A stretch of DNA of 17,022 nucleotides from Wenzhouxiangella sp. (lineage in GTDB: Bacteria; Pseudomonadota; Gammaproteobacteria; Xanthomonadales; Wenzhouxiangellaceae), in contig SKQI01000098.1 in assembly GCA_007119095.1 (NCBI GenBank), positions 1-17,022 of the forward strand, given 5' to 3'. The notes beneath the pieces were generated by a model, which ran no database searches, was not told where the DNA came from, and saw only the letters and a list, made by a program, of their open reading frames with translations. Of the stretch, positions 6,815 through 14,090 are shown piece after piece; the stretch's first letter is position 1, and each line of letters begins with the position of its first letter. A program made the position numbers and the translations under genes.

Positions 6815-7938
6815 TGACATTTGATTCAATCGAAGACGTGCTGGCCGATATCAAGGCCGGCAAGATGGTGGTCATGCTCGACGATGAGGACCGCGAAAAC
6901 GAAGGCGACCTGATCATGGCCGCCAGCCTGACCCGGCCGGAAGACATCAATTTCATGGCCCGCTACGGCCGCGGCCTGATTTGTTTGTCCCTGACCCGCG
7001 AACGCTGCCGCCAGCTCGGCCTGCAGCTGATGGTGCGCGATACCGACCGCTATCACCGGACCAACTTCACTGTCTCGATCGAGGCTGCAGAAGGCGTGAC
7101 CACCGGCATCTCGGCCTACGACCGCGCCCATACCATTCGCACCGCCGTTGCCCCGAATGCGCGCCCTGAAGATCTCAACCAGCCGGGTCACGTCTTCCCG
7201 TTGATGGCCCAGCCCGGCGGCGTCCTGGCGCGGGCCGGCCACACCGAGGCAAGCATGGACTTGGCCTTGCTGGCCGGACTGGAACCGGCTGGCGTGCTGG
7301 TCGAGATCCTGAATGAAGACGGGACCATGGCCCGGCGACCTGAGCTGGAGACGTTTGTGCGTGAACACGGCCTGAAGATGGGCACCGTGGCCGACCTGAT
7401 TCGCTATCGCCTGGGTACCGAGCAGAACGTGGAATGCGTGCATGCTCAGCGCGTCGGCACGGCCCACGGCGAGTTCGACTTGAAAGTATTCCGCGACCGG
7501 ATCAACCAGAAGCTGCACTGGGCTTTGATGCGCGGCCAGGTGCAAGCCGATCAGCCGTTTCCGGTTCGGGTGCACGTACCGGAGTTGCTGGGCGATGTGC
7601 TGGCCATTTCCGAGCCCGGCTTCGGCATGCCGCTGGACGCAGCCCTGGCCGACATTGCCCGGCGCGGACGCGGCCTGGCGCTGGTGCTGGGCTATGATGA
7701 GGACGATGAGTCGCGTTTGAGCGGCCTGAAGCGTGCGGCCAGCTCAAGCAATGAGGGCGAGGTTCGTGATCGCGCCGCCGAGGAGCTGCGCAGCTATGGC
7801 ATCGCGGCCCAGATCATTGCCGAGCTCGGCATTCGACGCATGGAAGTGTTCGGTGCGCCGAAGCGACTCCATGCCCTGGACGGGTTTGGACTGGAAATCA
7901 CCGGGTATGTGGTGCCCGAAGGAGTGGAAAAGGCGTGA
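6814..7938 (+). CDS. ribBA: 3,4-dihydroxy-2-butanone-4-phosphate synthase with a degenerate GTP cyclohydrolase II-like domain (RibBX type)
   Basis: The N-terminal domain makes 3,4-dihydroxy-2-butanone 4-phosphate from ribulose 5-phosphate. It looks intact: DDEDRENEGD (23-32), FTVSIEA (85-91), GISAYDRAHTIRTAV (98-112), PGHVFPL (124-130) and RAGHTEA (140-146). The C-terminal domain (about 205-370) has the GTP cyclohydrolase II fold signature at its end (YGIAAQIIAELGIRRMEVFGAPKRL), but at 251-270 the zinc site usually read as GDxxGSxRCDC is replaced by GDVLAISEPGFG. No zinc-binding cysteine cluster or GRGIGL-like motif remains. Cyclohydrolase activity is therefore unlikely, and a separate ribA must exist elsewhere. 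Such hybrid proteins are known in Proteobacteria as RibBX. It overlaps both neighbours (ribE by 1 base, ribH by 4), indicating translational coupling. Confidence 0.95.
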   Translation: MTFDSIEDVLADIKAGKMVVMLDDEDRENEGDLIMAASLTRPEDINFMARYGRGLICLSLTRERCRQLGLQLMVRDTDRYHRTNFTVSIEAAEGVTTGISAYDRAHTIRTAVAPNARPEDLNQPGHVFPLMAQPGGVLARAGHTEASMDLALLAGLEPAGVLVEILNEDGTMARRPELETFVREHGLKMGTVADLIRYRLGTEQNVECVHAQRVGTAHGEFDLKVFRDRINQKLHWALMRGQVQADQPFPVRVHVPELLGDVLAISEPGFGMPLDAALADIARRGRGLALVLGYDEDDESRLSGLKRAASSSNEGEVRDRAAEELRSYGIAAQIIAELGIRRMEVFGAPKRLHALDGFGLEITGYVVPEGVEKA

Positions 7939-8417
7939 ACAGCATGTCCTCCAACAAGGCGGATAACGCCAGGCAGCGCCGCATTGCCATTGCGGTAGCT
8001 CGCTTCAATGAACGGGTGACCGGCATGATGCTGGACGGCTGCCGCCAGACCCTGCTTGAGGCCGGGCTGGCCGAGCAGGACCTGGAGATCCACCAGGTGC
8101 CCGGTGCCTGGGAATTGCCGCTGGCCTGCCAACTGTTGGCTGGCAGCGGCCGCTTTCATGCCGTCATTGCTATCGGCGCGGTGATTCGTGGCGAGACCGC
8201 GCACTTCGATTTCATCAGTGCCGAATGCGCGGCAGGCTTGCAGCGCGTTGGCCTGGATACCGGCGTGCCGGTGGCTTTCGGCGTGCTAACGGCCGAAACC
8301 GGCGATCAGGCGCTGGAGCGTGCCGACCCGGCCCGGAAGAACAAGGGCCGCGAAGCAGCGCTGGCTGCGTTGGACATGATTGCACTGAAGGCGGAGTTGG
8401 CCGGTGACCACGGGTAA
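7935..8417 (+). CDS. ribH: 6,7-dimethyl-8-ribityllumazine synthase
   Basis: RibH joins the RibB and RibD products to make lumazine, the substrate of riboflavin synthase, and usually forms a pentamer or icosahedral shell. Motifs in the 160-residue form: ARFN (22-25), PGAWELPLACQ (56-66), AIGAVIRGETAHFDF (79-93) with the catalytic His90, PVAFGVLT (112-119) and KNKGREAA (135-142). The GTG at 7935 overlaps the ribBA stop by 4 bases (GTGA). An ATG at 7944 would shorten it by three residues and is equally placed relative to the GGAG and AAAAGG stretches upstream, so the exact start is uncertain. Confidence 0.95.
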   Translation: MNSMSSNKADNARQRRIAIAVARFNERVTGMMLDGCRQTLLEAGLAEQDLEIHQVPGAWELPLACQLLAGSGRFHAVIAIGAVIRGETAHFDFISAECAAGLQRVGLDTGVPVAFGVLTAETGDQALERADPARKNKGREAALAALDMIALKAELAGDHG

Positions 8418-8880
8418 GCGCGGCAAGCGCCGCACCGAGTCGCCGTTCGAGCCGCGCAAGCGCGCTCGTCGACGGGCGCTGCAGGCCCTGTACCAGTGGC
8501 AGCTCAACGACGACTCGGCCGCTTCCATCATCGAGCAGTTCGTCGAGGAACAGAACTTCGACGGCGTCGACCAGGCCTATTTCGAAACCCTGGTGCGCGA
8601 AGTGGTCAACCGCCGCGACGAGCTTGACGAGGCGGTCTCCCCGTTCGTGCAGCGTTCGGAGGCCGGGGTCGACCAGATGGAGCGGGTGGTGCTGCGCCTG
8701 GGCGCCTGCGAGCTGCTGTTTCACCCTGAAACCCCCTATCGCGTGGTCATCGACGAAGCTGTCGAGCTGGCCCACCGCTTTGGTGCCGAGCAGGCTCACA
8801 CCTTTATCAATGGGGTTCTGGACCGACTCGCCTCACAGACCCGCACCCTGGAGCGTCAGGCCGAACAACAAGGTGAGTGA
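8404..8880 (+). CDS. nusB: Transcription antitermination factor NusB
   Basis: NusB binds boxA RNA with NusE (ribosomal protein S10) and helps suppress termination in rRNA operons. The 158-residue protein is the usual all-helical NusB: KRARRRALQALYQWQLND at about 18-35, FVEEQNFDGVDQAYFETLVREVV, then the conserved ERVVLRLGACELLFHPETPYRVVIDEAVELAHRFG and FINGVLDRLA. The N-terminus is lysine- and arginine-rich. It starts with GTG inside the end of ribH (14-base overlap), preceded by GGAG. Its place between ribH and thiL is the conserved gammaproteobacterial order. Confidence 0.96.
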   Translation: MTTGKRGKRRTESPFEPRKRARRRALQALYQWQLNDDSAASIIEQFVEEQNFDGVDQAYFETLVREVVNRRDELDEAVSPFVQRSEAGVDQMERVVLRLGACELLFHPETPYRVVIDEAVELAHRFGAEQAHTFINGVLDRLASQTRTLERQAEQQGE

Positions 8881-9817
8881 GTTTGCGCTGATCGAGCGCA
8901 TTCGCGCTCGCGCTCACGCCGACAAGACCGTCCTGCTGGGTATCGGTGACGATGCCGCGGTGCTCCAGCCCGCGCCAGGCCTGGCCTTGGTCGCCACTAC
9001 CGACTCCTTGGTTCTGGACCGCCATTTCCGCAGCGACTGGCCGGCGGCCGATATCGGTCACCTGGCCGCCGCGGTCAATTTCAGTGATCTGGCTGCGATG
9101 GGTGCCCGGCCGCGCTGGGCGCTGCTGGCGCTGACCTTGCCCGAGGCCGACCAGGCCTGGCTGGACGGCTTTCTCGACGGATTCTTGAGCCTGTGCGAGC
9201 AGTTCGATACCTGCCTGGTTGGGGGGAATCTGTCGTCCGGGCCGCTCAATATCGGCGTCCAGCTACTGGGAGAAATTCATCCTGATCGCATTGCCCGTCG
9301 CTGCGGCGCCAGTGCAGGAGACTGGCTGGCCGTCACCGGCGCGCTGGGTGATGCCGCTGCGGCACTGGCATTGGGGGAGCCGGCATCGGCAGGCCTGCGC
9401 CGCCGCTTGCATCGACCAACGCCGCGGGTGGCTGCCGGCCAGGCGCTGGCTGAACAGGTCAGCGCCATGATCGATTTGTCCGACGGTTTGCTGGCCGACC
9501 TGACCCATCTGCTGGCACCGGGGCAGGGCGCCGAGCTGAACATGGCTGATCTGCCGTGCTCGGAGGCGCTTCAACAGGCCATCCCCGACTTTGCGACACG
9601 CTTGCCGCTGCAGCTATCAGGTGGCAACGACTATGAACTTTTGTGCAGCGTTGCGCCTTCGCGCCTGTCCGATGTCGAAAGCGCCTGCGCGGCTCTGGGC
9701 TTGCCAATGACCGTGATCGGCCGCGTCAGCTCGGACGGGGCGATAGAATGCAGACAATCTGACGGAAGCCTGCTGGAGATGCCCCGTGGTGGATGGGACC
9801 ACTTTGACCCGCGCTGA
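8873..9817 (+). CDS. thiL: Thiamine-monophosphate kinase
   Basis: ThiL phosphorylates thiamine monophosphate to the active cofactor thiamine diphosphate, using ATP. I set the start at the GTG at 8873, which overlaps the nusB stop by 8 bases and gives 314 residues, close to the family length (about 325). The longer in-frame extension upstream to 8624 is only a shadow of nusB. Motifs: GIGDDAAV (23-30), VATTDSLVLDRHF (40-52), VNFSDLAAMGARP (68-80), MIDLSDGLLADL and GGNDYELL. Two family positions differ: the usual GGDT is GGNL here (117-120), and GGEDYELL is GGNDYELL. These changes touch the metal and nucleotide site, so activity is probable but worth checking. Confidence 0.93.
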   Translation: MSEFALIERIRARAHADKTVLLGIGDDAAVLQPAPGLALVATTDSLVLDRHFRSDWPAADIGHLAAAVNFSDLAAMGARPRWALLALTLPEADQAWLDGFLDGFLSLCEQFDTCLVGGNLSSGPLNIGVQLLGEIHPDRIARRCGASAGDWLAVTGALGDAAAALALGEPASAGLRRRLHRPTPRVAAGQALAEQVSAMIDLSDGLLADLTHLLAPGQGAELNMADLPCSEALQQAIPDFATRLPLQLSGGNDYELLCSVAPSRLSDVESACAALGLPMTVIGRVSSDGAIECRQSDGSLLEMPRGGWDHFDPR

Positions 9818-10283
9818 GACTCGCCGAATTGCCCTGGCCACGCCAACCGGCTTTCTTGCCTTCGGTCTGGGCAGCGGCCTGAGCCCGGTTGCACCCGGTA
9901 CCGCTGGCACCATCGCCGCCATTCCGCTGGCCGCCGTCCTGCTGCAGCTGCCATTCTGGTGGGCACTGGGTGCGATTGTGCTGGCCTTCGTGGTCGGTGT
10001 CTGGCTGTGCGGCGTCACCGGTCGCGCCCTGGGCGTACACGATCACGGCGGCATCGTCTGGGATGAGTTTGTTGGCCTCTGGCTGGTGCTGTTGTTCGTG
10101 CCGTTCGAGTGGACCTGGTGGCTGGCCGGATTTGTCCTGTTCCGCCTGTTCGATATCCTCAAGCCCTGGCCGATACGCTGGCTGGATCGGCGCGTGCACG
10201 GCGGCTTCGGGGTCATGATCGACGACATCCTGGCCGCGGTCTATGCGCTGGTGCCGCTACTGGTCGTTCTGCACCTGTTTTGA
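9786..10283 (+). CDS. pgpA: Phosphatidylglycerophosphatase A
   Basis: PgpA removes phosphate from phosphatidylglycerol phosphate at the inner membrane, the last step of phosphatidylglycerol synthesis. The 165-residue protein shows the family blocks FGLGSGLSPVAPGTAGTIAAIP (26-47), GVHDHGGIVWDEFVGLW (83-99), FRLFDILKPWPIRWLDRRVHGG (119-140) and MIDDILAAV (144-152), with hydrophobic spans between them. The GTG at 9786, 10 bases after GGAG, overlaps thiL by 32 bases; a second GTG follows at once, and a TTG at 9804 is a shorter alternative. It is the last gene of the plus-strand run. Its 3' end overlaps the convergent kinase gene by 27 bases, and I see no terminator hairpin. Confidence 0.95.
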   Translation: MVDGTTLTRAETRRIALATPTGFLAFGLGSGLSPVAPGTAGTIAAIPLAAVLLQLPFWWALGAIVLAFVVGVWLCGVTGRALGVHDHGGIVWDEFVGLWLVLLFVPFEWTWWLAGFVLFRLFDILKPWPIRWLDRRVHGGFGVMIDDILAAVYALVPLLVVLHLF

Positions 10284-13049
10284 AGTGGACTCGTCCAACG
10301 ACAGCAGTCGCTCCCGAATGGCTTTCAAGGGGCCTGGCAACGTCTCTGGATCATCAGGTTCCAGGATGCTCAAAGCTTCGCCGCGCAGTGCGGCCGCAGA
10401 CTCGGTTTTGCCAACGGCCAGTAGGTTGTGATAGAGAAAAAATGTCCGATTGACTCGAAGCGGGTGGCCTTCAGGCCACTGCTCCACGGCCCTAGAATAT
10501 AGCGCTTCCATTACCGGCAGGCTGGCCTCGGCCTGGCCACGTAACATCTGGTTCCTGGCCTTGACGGTCCGGGCGGCGTCCACCAGGCGGTGGTCATCCC
10601 CCAATTGTTCAATGCGCTGTTCCAACACCTGGGAGATCACCCTGTCAGCCTCATCGTGCTGACCCATTCGCTTCAGGATGTTGGCCAGGGTCTCCTTTGC
10701 CTGCAGCGTGTCCAGGTGGCTGTCTCCCAGCAGCATTCGCCGTTGTTCGACAACGCTCTCGACCATGGCCAGTCCTTCCTCTGGGCGGCCTTCGCGGTCA
10801 AGCATGCTGCCGAGGTTGAGCTGGGAGCGCAGCGTTTCCGGGTGGGCTGCGCCCAAGGTTTCTATGCGCAAATCGAGCGTTTGTTGAAGCAGCGGCAGGG
10901 CCTCTTCATTTCTTTGCAGCTGTATCAGCGTGGCGGCATGATTATTCATCGCTCGCAGTGAAATCGGGTGGCGGAGTCCGTACACAAGTTCCAGGATGGC
11001 CACGGTTTCCTCATGCACCTCCAGCGCCTCCTCGAGCTGGCCGCTGGCACCCAGGGCGGCGGCCAGGTTGAGCAGGCCGGCGCCGAGCTGGCTTTCATCT
11101 TCCCGCTGGCGCAAGGCCTGAACTTCTTCGGTGAAATACCGGCGGGCACTGGCCAAGTCGCCGGCTCGGGCATGCACATACCCAAGGTTTCCCAGAATCC
11201 GGATCGTGATCATGTTGTCGTTGCCGAAGCGCTCGCGGGCCATGTTCAGCGCGGTTGTCACCTGCCTGATCGCTTCTTCGCTGTTGCCTGTCTCGACCAG
11301 TGAAACGCCCAGCGAGCCTCGAGCGCGAACCGCCAGCCCATCGGGGTCTTCTGGCAGTGCTTCCGTATCGGCCACAATGGCTTCGAGCGCCTGCACGCTG
11401 CGCTCGCGCTCACCCACATCGAACCAGGCCGAGGCCTGCCAGAAGCGCGCTTCAAGCAATCGGGCTGGGTCGGTTTCGCCGGATGCAACCAGGCGTTCCA
11501 GCAGCGTTTCGGTCAACTCGGGCAAGGCGCTGGAAATACCGAGCGCTTGATACACCGAATGCAGCGAGGTGTACAGCCTGGCCTGCAGTGCCGGCTGACC
11601 CTGAAAATCCTGCTCGATTGTTTCTTTGGCCTGGGATAGCAGATGCTGATTCAGCATGCGGCGGGCCAACTCAGTGCCGCTGATCTGGCTGACAAGGGGC
11701 TCGATGTCGGGCAGTGGTGGTGCCGAGTCCGGACGCCGGGCAACGCCCGCCTCGTACTGCTCCCGCAAGCCTTCAAGCAGGCCGATTCCCATCGCCTGTG
11801 GATCGACCCCCACCAGCATGGACTGCTGGAAACCCACCACTTGCTCGAGTTCCTGTTGACGCTGTTCGGCGATCTCGAACTGGCGCTGCGCCTCGAGCAT
11901 GCCCAGGGTGGCGGCGGTGAGTCCAGCGATCAGGGCCAGCAAAATCGCGCTGGCGCTGCCAACGGCGATGGCATTACGGCGCAGGAATCGGCTCAGGCGA
12001 TAAACCCGGGTGTTGGGACGAGCCTGAACCGGTCGTCTCTCCAGTACGCGGACGATATCGTCGGCCAGCGATTGGGCCGAGTCGTAGCGGTCTGCAGGGT
12101 CGTTTTCCAGCGCCTTCAAAACCACTGAGTCGATGTCGGTTTTCAGGCGGCGTTGCAGGCGTCTGACTGTGGTGCGACGGGCCTCGGCGACCATGGCCCG
12201 GCTGCTGGTGTTCATCAGCAGTCGGGATGAGGGGGGCGGAGGCGGCAGGCGCTCGGTCAGCGAGTCCAGGTTGCCGGTCTGGCTGGCGGTTTCGTAATGT
12301 TCATGATCCAGCGGTGGTTGATCGACCAATAGCTCATAAAGCAAAACGCCCAGCGAGTAGACGTCGCTGCGACCATCCAGCGGGCTCTGGTCGAGGCAAA
12401 ACTGCTCCGGGCTCATATAGCGCGGGGTGCCGGCCAGGTCGCGACTGGATCCCGAATCAGGGCCTTGTTGTTGAACAGCGGTCGCGATGCCAAAGTCGAT
12501 GATCTTGGGCGCTGGTGCGCCATCAACGCGGCGCACGAGAATGTTGGCGGGCTTCAGGTCGCGGTGGACGATGCCGCGGTTATGGGCGTGCTGAACCGCG
12601 CGACAGATCAGGATGAACAAGGCCAGCCGCTCGCGCACTTTCAGGCGCTGCTGGCGGCAGAATTCATCGAGGCGAACGCCGTCGATGTACTCCATTACAA
12701 AATAGGGGTGGCCCTGCGCCGTCGTTCCCGCATCGAAGACCTGGGCAATTGCGGGGTGGCTCATCTGGGCCAGGGCCTGTCGTTCGACATCGAAGCGGGC
12801 CAGGTTGGCCGTGTTATGAAGCTTGCTGCGGATGACCTTGACTGCCACCTTGCGCTGCACCGGCTCGGTCTGTTCAGCAAGAAAGACCTGGCCCATGCCC
12901 CCTTCACCCAGCGGCCGCAGGATCTTGAACCGGCCCAGTTCCAGGGTCACCTCGCCATCGCTCGGCAGCTGGTCGGAATGGACCAGATCCGGGTCGACCA
13001 GGGTTTCCAGGCGGGTTTCGTCCGAGTTGCTGCTGTCTGTCGGGGTCAC
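10257..13049 (-). CDS. Transmembrane Ser/Thr protein kinase with C-terminal TPR sensor region
   Basis: This is a 930-residue Hanks-type kinase. The cytoplasmic kinase domain (about 41-335) has LGEGGMGQVF (47-56), the ATP-binding Lys71 in VAVKV, the catalytic HRDLKPAN (162-169, Asp164), DFG (185-187), GTPRYMSPEQ (207-216) and SDVYSLGVLLYELL (228-241), so all catalytic residues are present. A five-proline run lies at 269-273. A single membrane span at about 360-384 is followed by a coiled-coil-like stretch (385-405) and a long helical region with tetratricopeptide repeats (about 490-900), predicted to be periplasmic. The start is a GTG at 13049 without a visible ribosome binding site; an in-frame stop lies five codons upstream, so no longer form exists. 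It begins 17 bases after dolP, implying co-transcription with the lpoA-yraN-dolP set. Substrate and signal are unknown. Confidence 0.92.
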   Translation of the reverse strand: MTPTDSSNSDETRLETLVDPDLVHSDQLPSDGEVTLELGRFKILRPLGEGGMGQVFLAEQTEPVQRKVAVKVIRSKLHNTANLARFDVERQALAQMSHPAIAQVFDAGTTAQGHPYFVMEYIDGVRLDEFCRQQRLKVRERLALFILICRAVQHAHNRGIVHRDLKPANILVRRVDGAPAPKIIDFGIATAVQQQGPDSGSSRDLAGTPRYMSPEQFCLDQSPLDGRSDVYSLGVLLYELLVDQPPLDHEHYETASQTGNLDSLTERLPPPPPSSRLLMNTSSRAMVAEARRTTVRRLQRRLKTDIDSVVLKALENDPADRYDSAQSLADDIVRVLERRPVQARPNTRVYRLSRFLRRNAIAVGSASAILLALIAGLTAATLGMLEAQRQFEIAEQRQQELEQVVGFQQSMLVGVDPQAMGIGLLEGLREQYEAGVARRPDSAPPLPDIEPLVSQISGTELARRMLNQHLLSQAKETIEQDFQGQPALQARLYTSLHSVYQALGISSALPELTETLLERLVASGETDPARLLEARFWQASAWFDVGERERSVQALEAIVADTEALPEDPDGLAVRARGSLGVSLVETGNSEEAIRQVTTALNMARERFGNDNMITIRILGNLGYVHARAGDLASARRYFTEEVQALRQREDESQLGAGLLNLAAALGASGQLEEALEVHEETVAILELVYGLRHPISLRAMNNHAATLIQLQRNEEALPLLQQTLDLRIETLGAAHPETLRSQLNLGSMLDREGRPEEGLAMVESVVEQRRMLLGDSHLDTLQAKETLANILKRMGQHDEADRVISQVLEQRIEQLGDDHRLVDAARTVKARNQMLRGQAEASLPVMEALYSRAVEQWPEGHPLRVNRTFFLYHNLLAVGKTESAAALRGEALSILEPDDPETLPGPLKAIRERLLSLDESTSKQVQNDQ

Positions 13050-13066
13050 GGGGACAGTGATTCAGT

Positions 13067-13696
13067 TCAGCTTGAGTGCGCTTCAGGTAATTGAAACAGG
13101 GTAACGACACGTTCAACGCCACGCACGGTGCGAGCCCGGGCAATGACGGCATCGGCTTCTTCCTGGCTGACTTCGCCCATCAGGTAGACAATGCCGCGAG
13201 CCGAGACCACCTTGACCCGGGTGGCATCGAAGCCCGGCAGGTCCCGAATGCGGGTCAGGCTGCCATTGACGCGTGTCGATAGCCAGCGATCCGAGGTTGA
13301 AACGCCGGGGCCGCCACGCGCGACCGGTGCCAGTTCGTTGAACAGGCGGGTTACGCCAGGCACTTCGGACGCGGCACGAGCGGCCAGGGCGACGCGTTCT
13401 TCGCTGACGGCTTCACCGGCCAGCAACACCCAACCGTTGTATGCGTTGATCTTTATCCGGACTTCGTCGTTGAATTGTTCATGGCGATAAAGTGCGTCAC
13501 GAACCCGAACTTCCAGCACGTTGTCATCGACAATGGTGCCCACGCTGCGTCGGTCATGTACCGCCAGGCCGGTGGCGGCAACCCCACCAATCACAAGTGC
13601 GGCGCAGGCGGCCAGCTGGCTGATCAGGGCGACGGCCAGCGCCAGTCGAATCAACCGGTTCGTGCCGGTGGAAAGATGTCTTTTGCGTACGCTCAT
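13067..13696 (-). CDS. dolP: Outer-membrane lipoprotein with two BON domains (DolP/YraP)
   Basis: DolP is an outer-membrane lipoprotein that localises to division sites and supports envelope integrity. The 209-residue form has a lipoprotein signal with lipobox LAAC (lipidated Cys31). The next residues are Ala-Ala, not Asp, which predicts outer-membrane sorting. After DRRSVGTIVDDNVLEVRV, which closely matches E. coli DolP, come BON domain 1 (about 56-125) and BON domain 2 (about 135-205, SDRWLSTRV ... KVVSARGIVYLMGEVSQEEAD). I chose the ATG at 13696, 10 bases after the yraN stop, over an ATG at 13729 that would overlap yraN and lengthen the signal peptide. In E. coli diaA sits between yraN and dolP; here it does not. 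Confidence 0.92.
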   Translation of the reverse strand: MSVRKRHLSTGTNRLIRLALAVALISQLAACAALVIGGVAATGLAVHDRRSVGTIVDDNVLEVRVRDALYRHEQFNDEVRIKINAYNGWVLLAGEAVSEERVALAARAASEVPGVTRLFNELAPVARGGPGVSTSDRWLSTRVNGSLTRIRDLPGFDATRVKVVSARGIVYLMGEVSQEEADAVIARARTVRGVERVVTLFQLPEAHSS

Positions 13697-13706
13697 TGTT
13701 TTGATC

Positions 13707-14090
13707 TCAAGCCTCGACTTCGAAAGCATTAGTCACCCAGATCAGGTCATTGTTCGATGCGTCCATGGCGATGACGTCGAACCGGCACGGGTGATCGCAC
13801 CATTGCGGATGGCTCATCAGGAAATGACGTGCCGCTGTGATCAGCCTGCTTCGCTTGGTGACATCAACACTGTCCAGTGCGCTGACCTGGGCGCCGCGAC
13901 CGCGCAGTCTGACTTCGACAAACACAAGAACTTCTTTCGCATCGGTCGGGTTTGGGTCGGTCATTACCAGATCGATTTCGCCACTGCGACAACGGTAGTT
14001 GCGTTCAACCAGAGTCAGACCGTGGGCCAACAGAAAATCCTCCGCGTCGCGTTCGCCGGCATTGCCGAGCTGCTGGCGTAAGGTCTTCAC
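13707..14090 (-). CDS. yraN: YraN/UPF0102 family protein (predicted endonuclease-like fold)
   Basis: This 127-residue protein belongs to UPF0102, a conserved family with a Holliday-junction-resolvase or PD-(D/E)xK-like fold and no settled function. Visible family features are GERDAEDFLLAHGLTLVERNYRCRSGEIDLV, with the putative catalytic GEIDL, followed by VFVEVRLRG and a C-terminal CRFDVIAM. It starts with GTG at 14090, whose last two bases are part of the lpoA stop codon (GTGA overlap, 4 bases), so translation is probably coupled to lpoA. The lpoA-yraN pair is conserved in gammaproteobacteria. Confidence 0.93.
   Translation of the reverse strand: MKTLRQQLGNAGERDAEDFLLAHGLTLVERNYRCRSGEIDLVMTDPNPTDAKEVLVFVEVRLRGRGAQVSALDSVDVTKRSRLITAARHFLMSHPQWCDHPCRFDVIAMDASNNDLIWVTNAFEVEA

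Noticed and set aside
8624..8872. Upstream extension of the thiL frame
   Set aside because: This part lies inside nusB in another frame, and ThiL homologues start near the FALIERIRA segment; the GTG at 8873 gives the right length.
10240..10330. Bidirectional terminator between pgpA and the kinase gene
   Set aside because: No GC-rich hairpin with a T-run on either strand was found around the overlapping ends.
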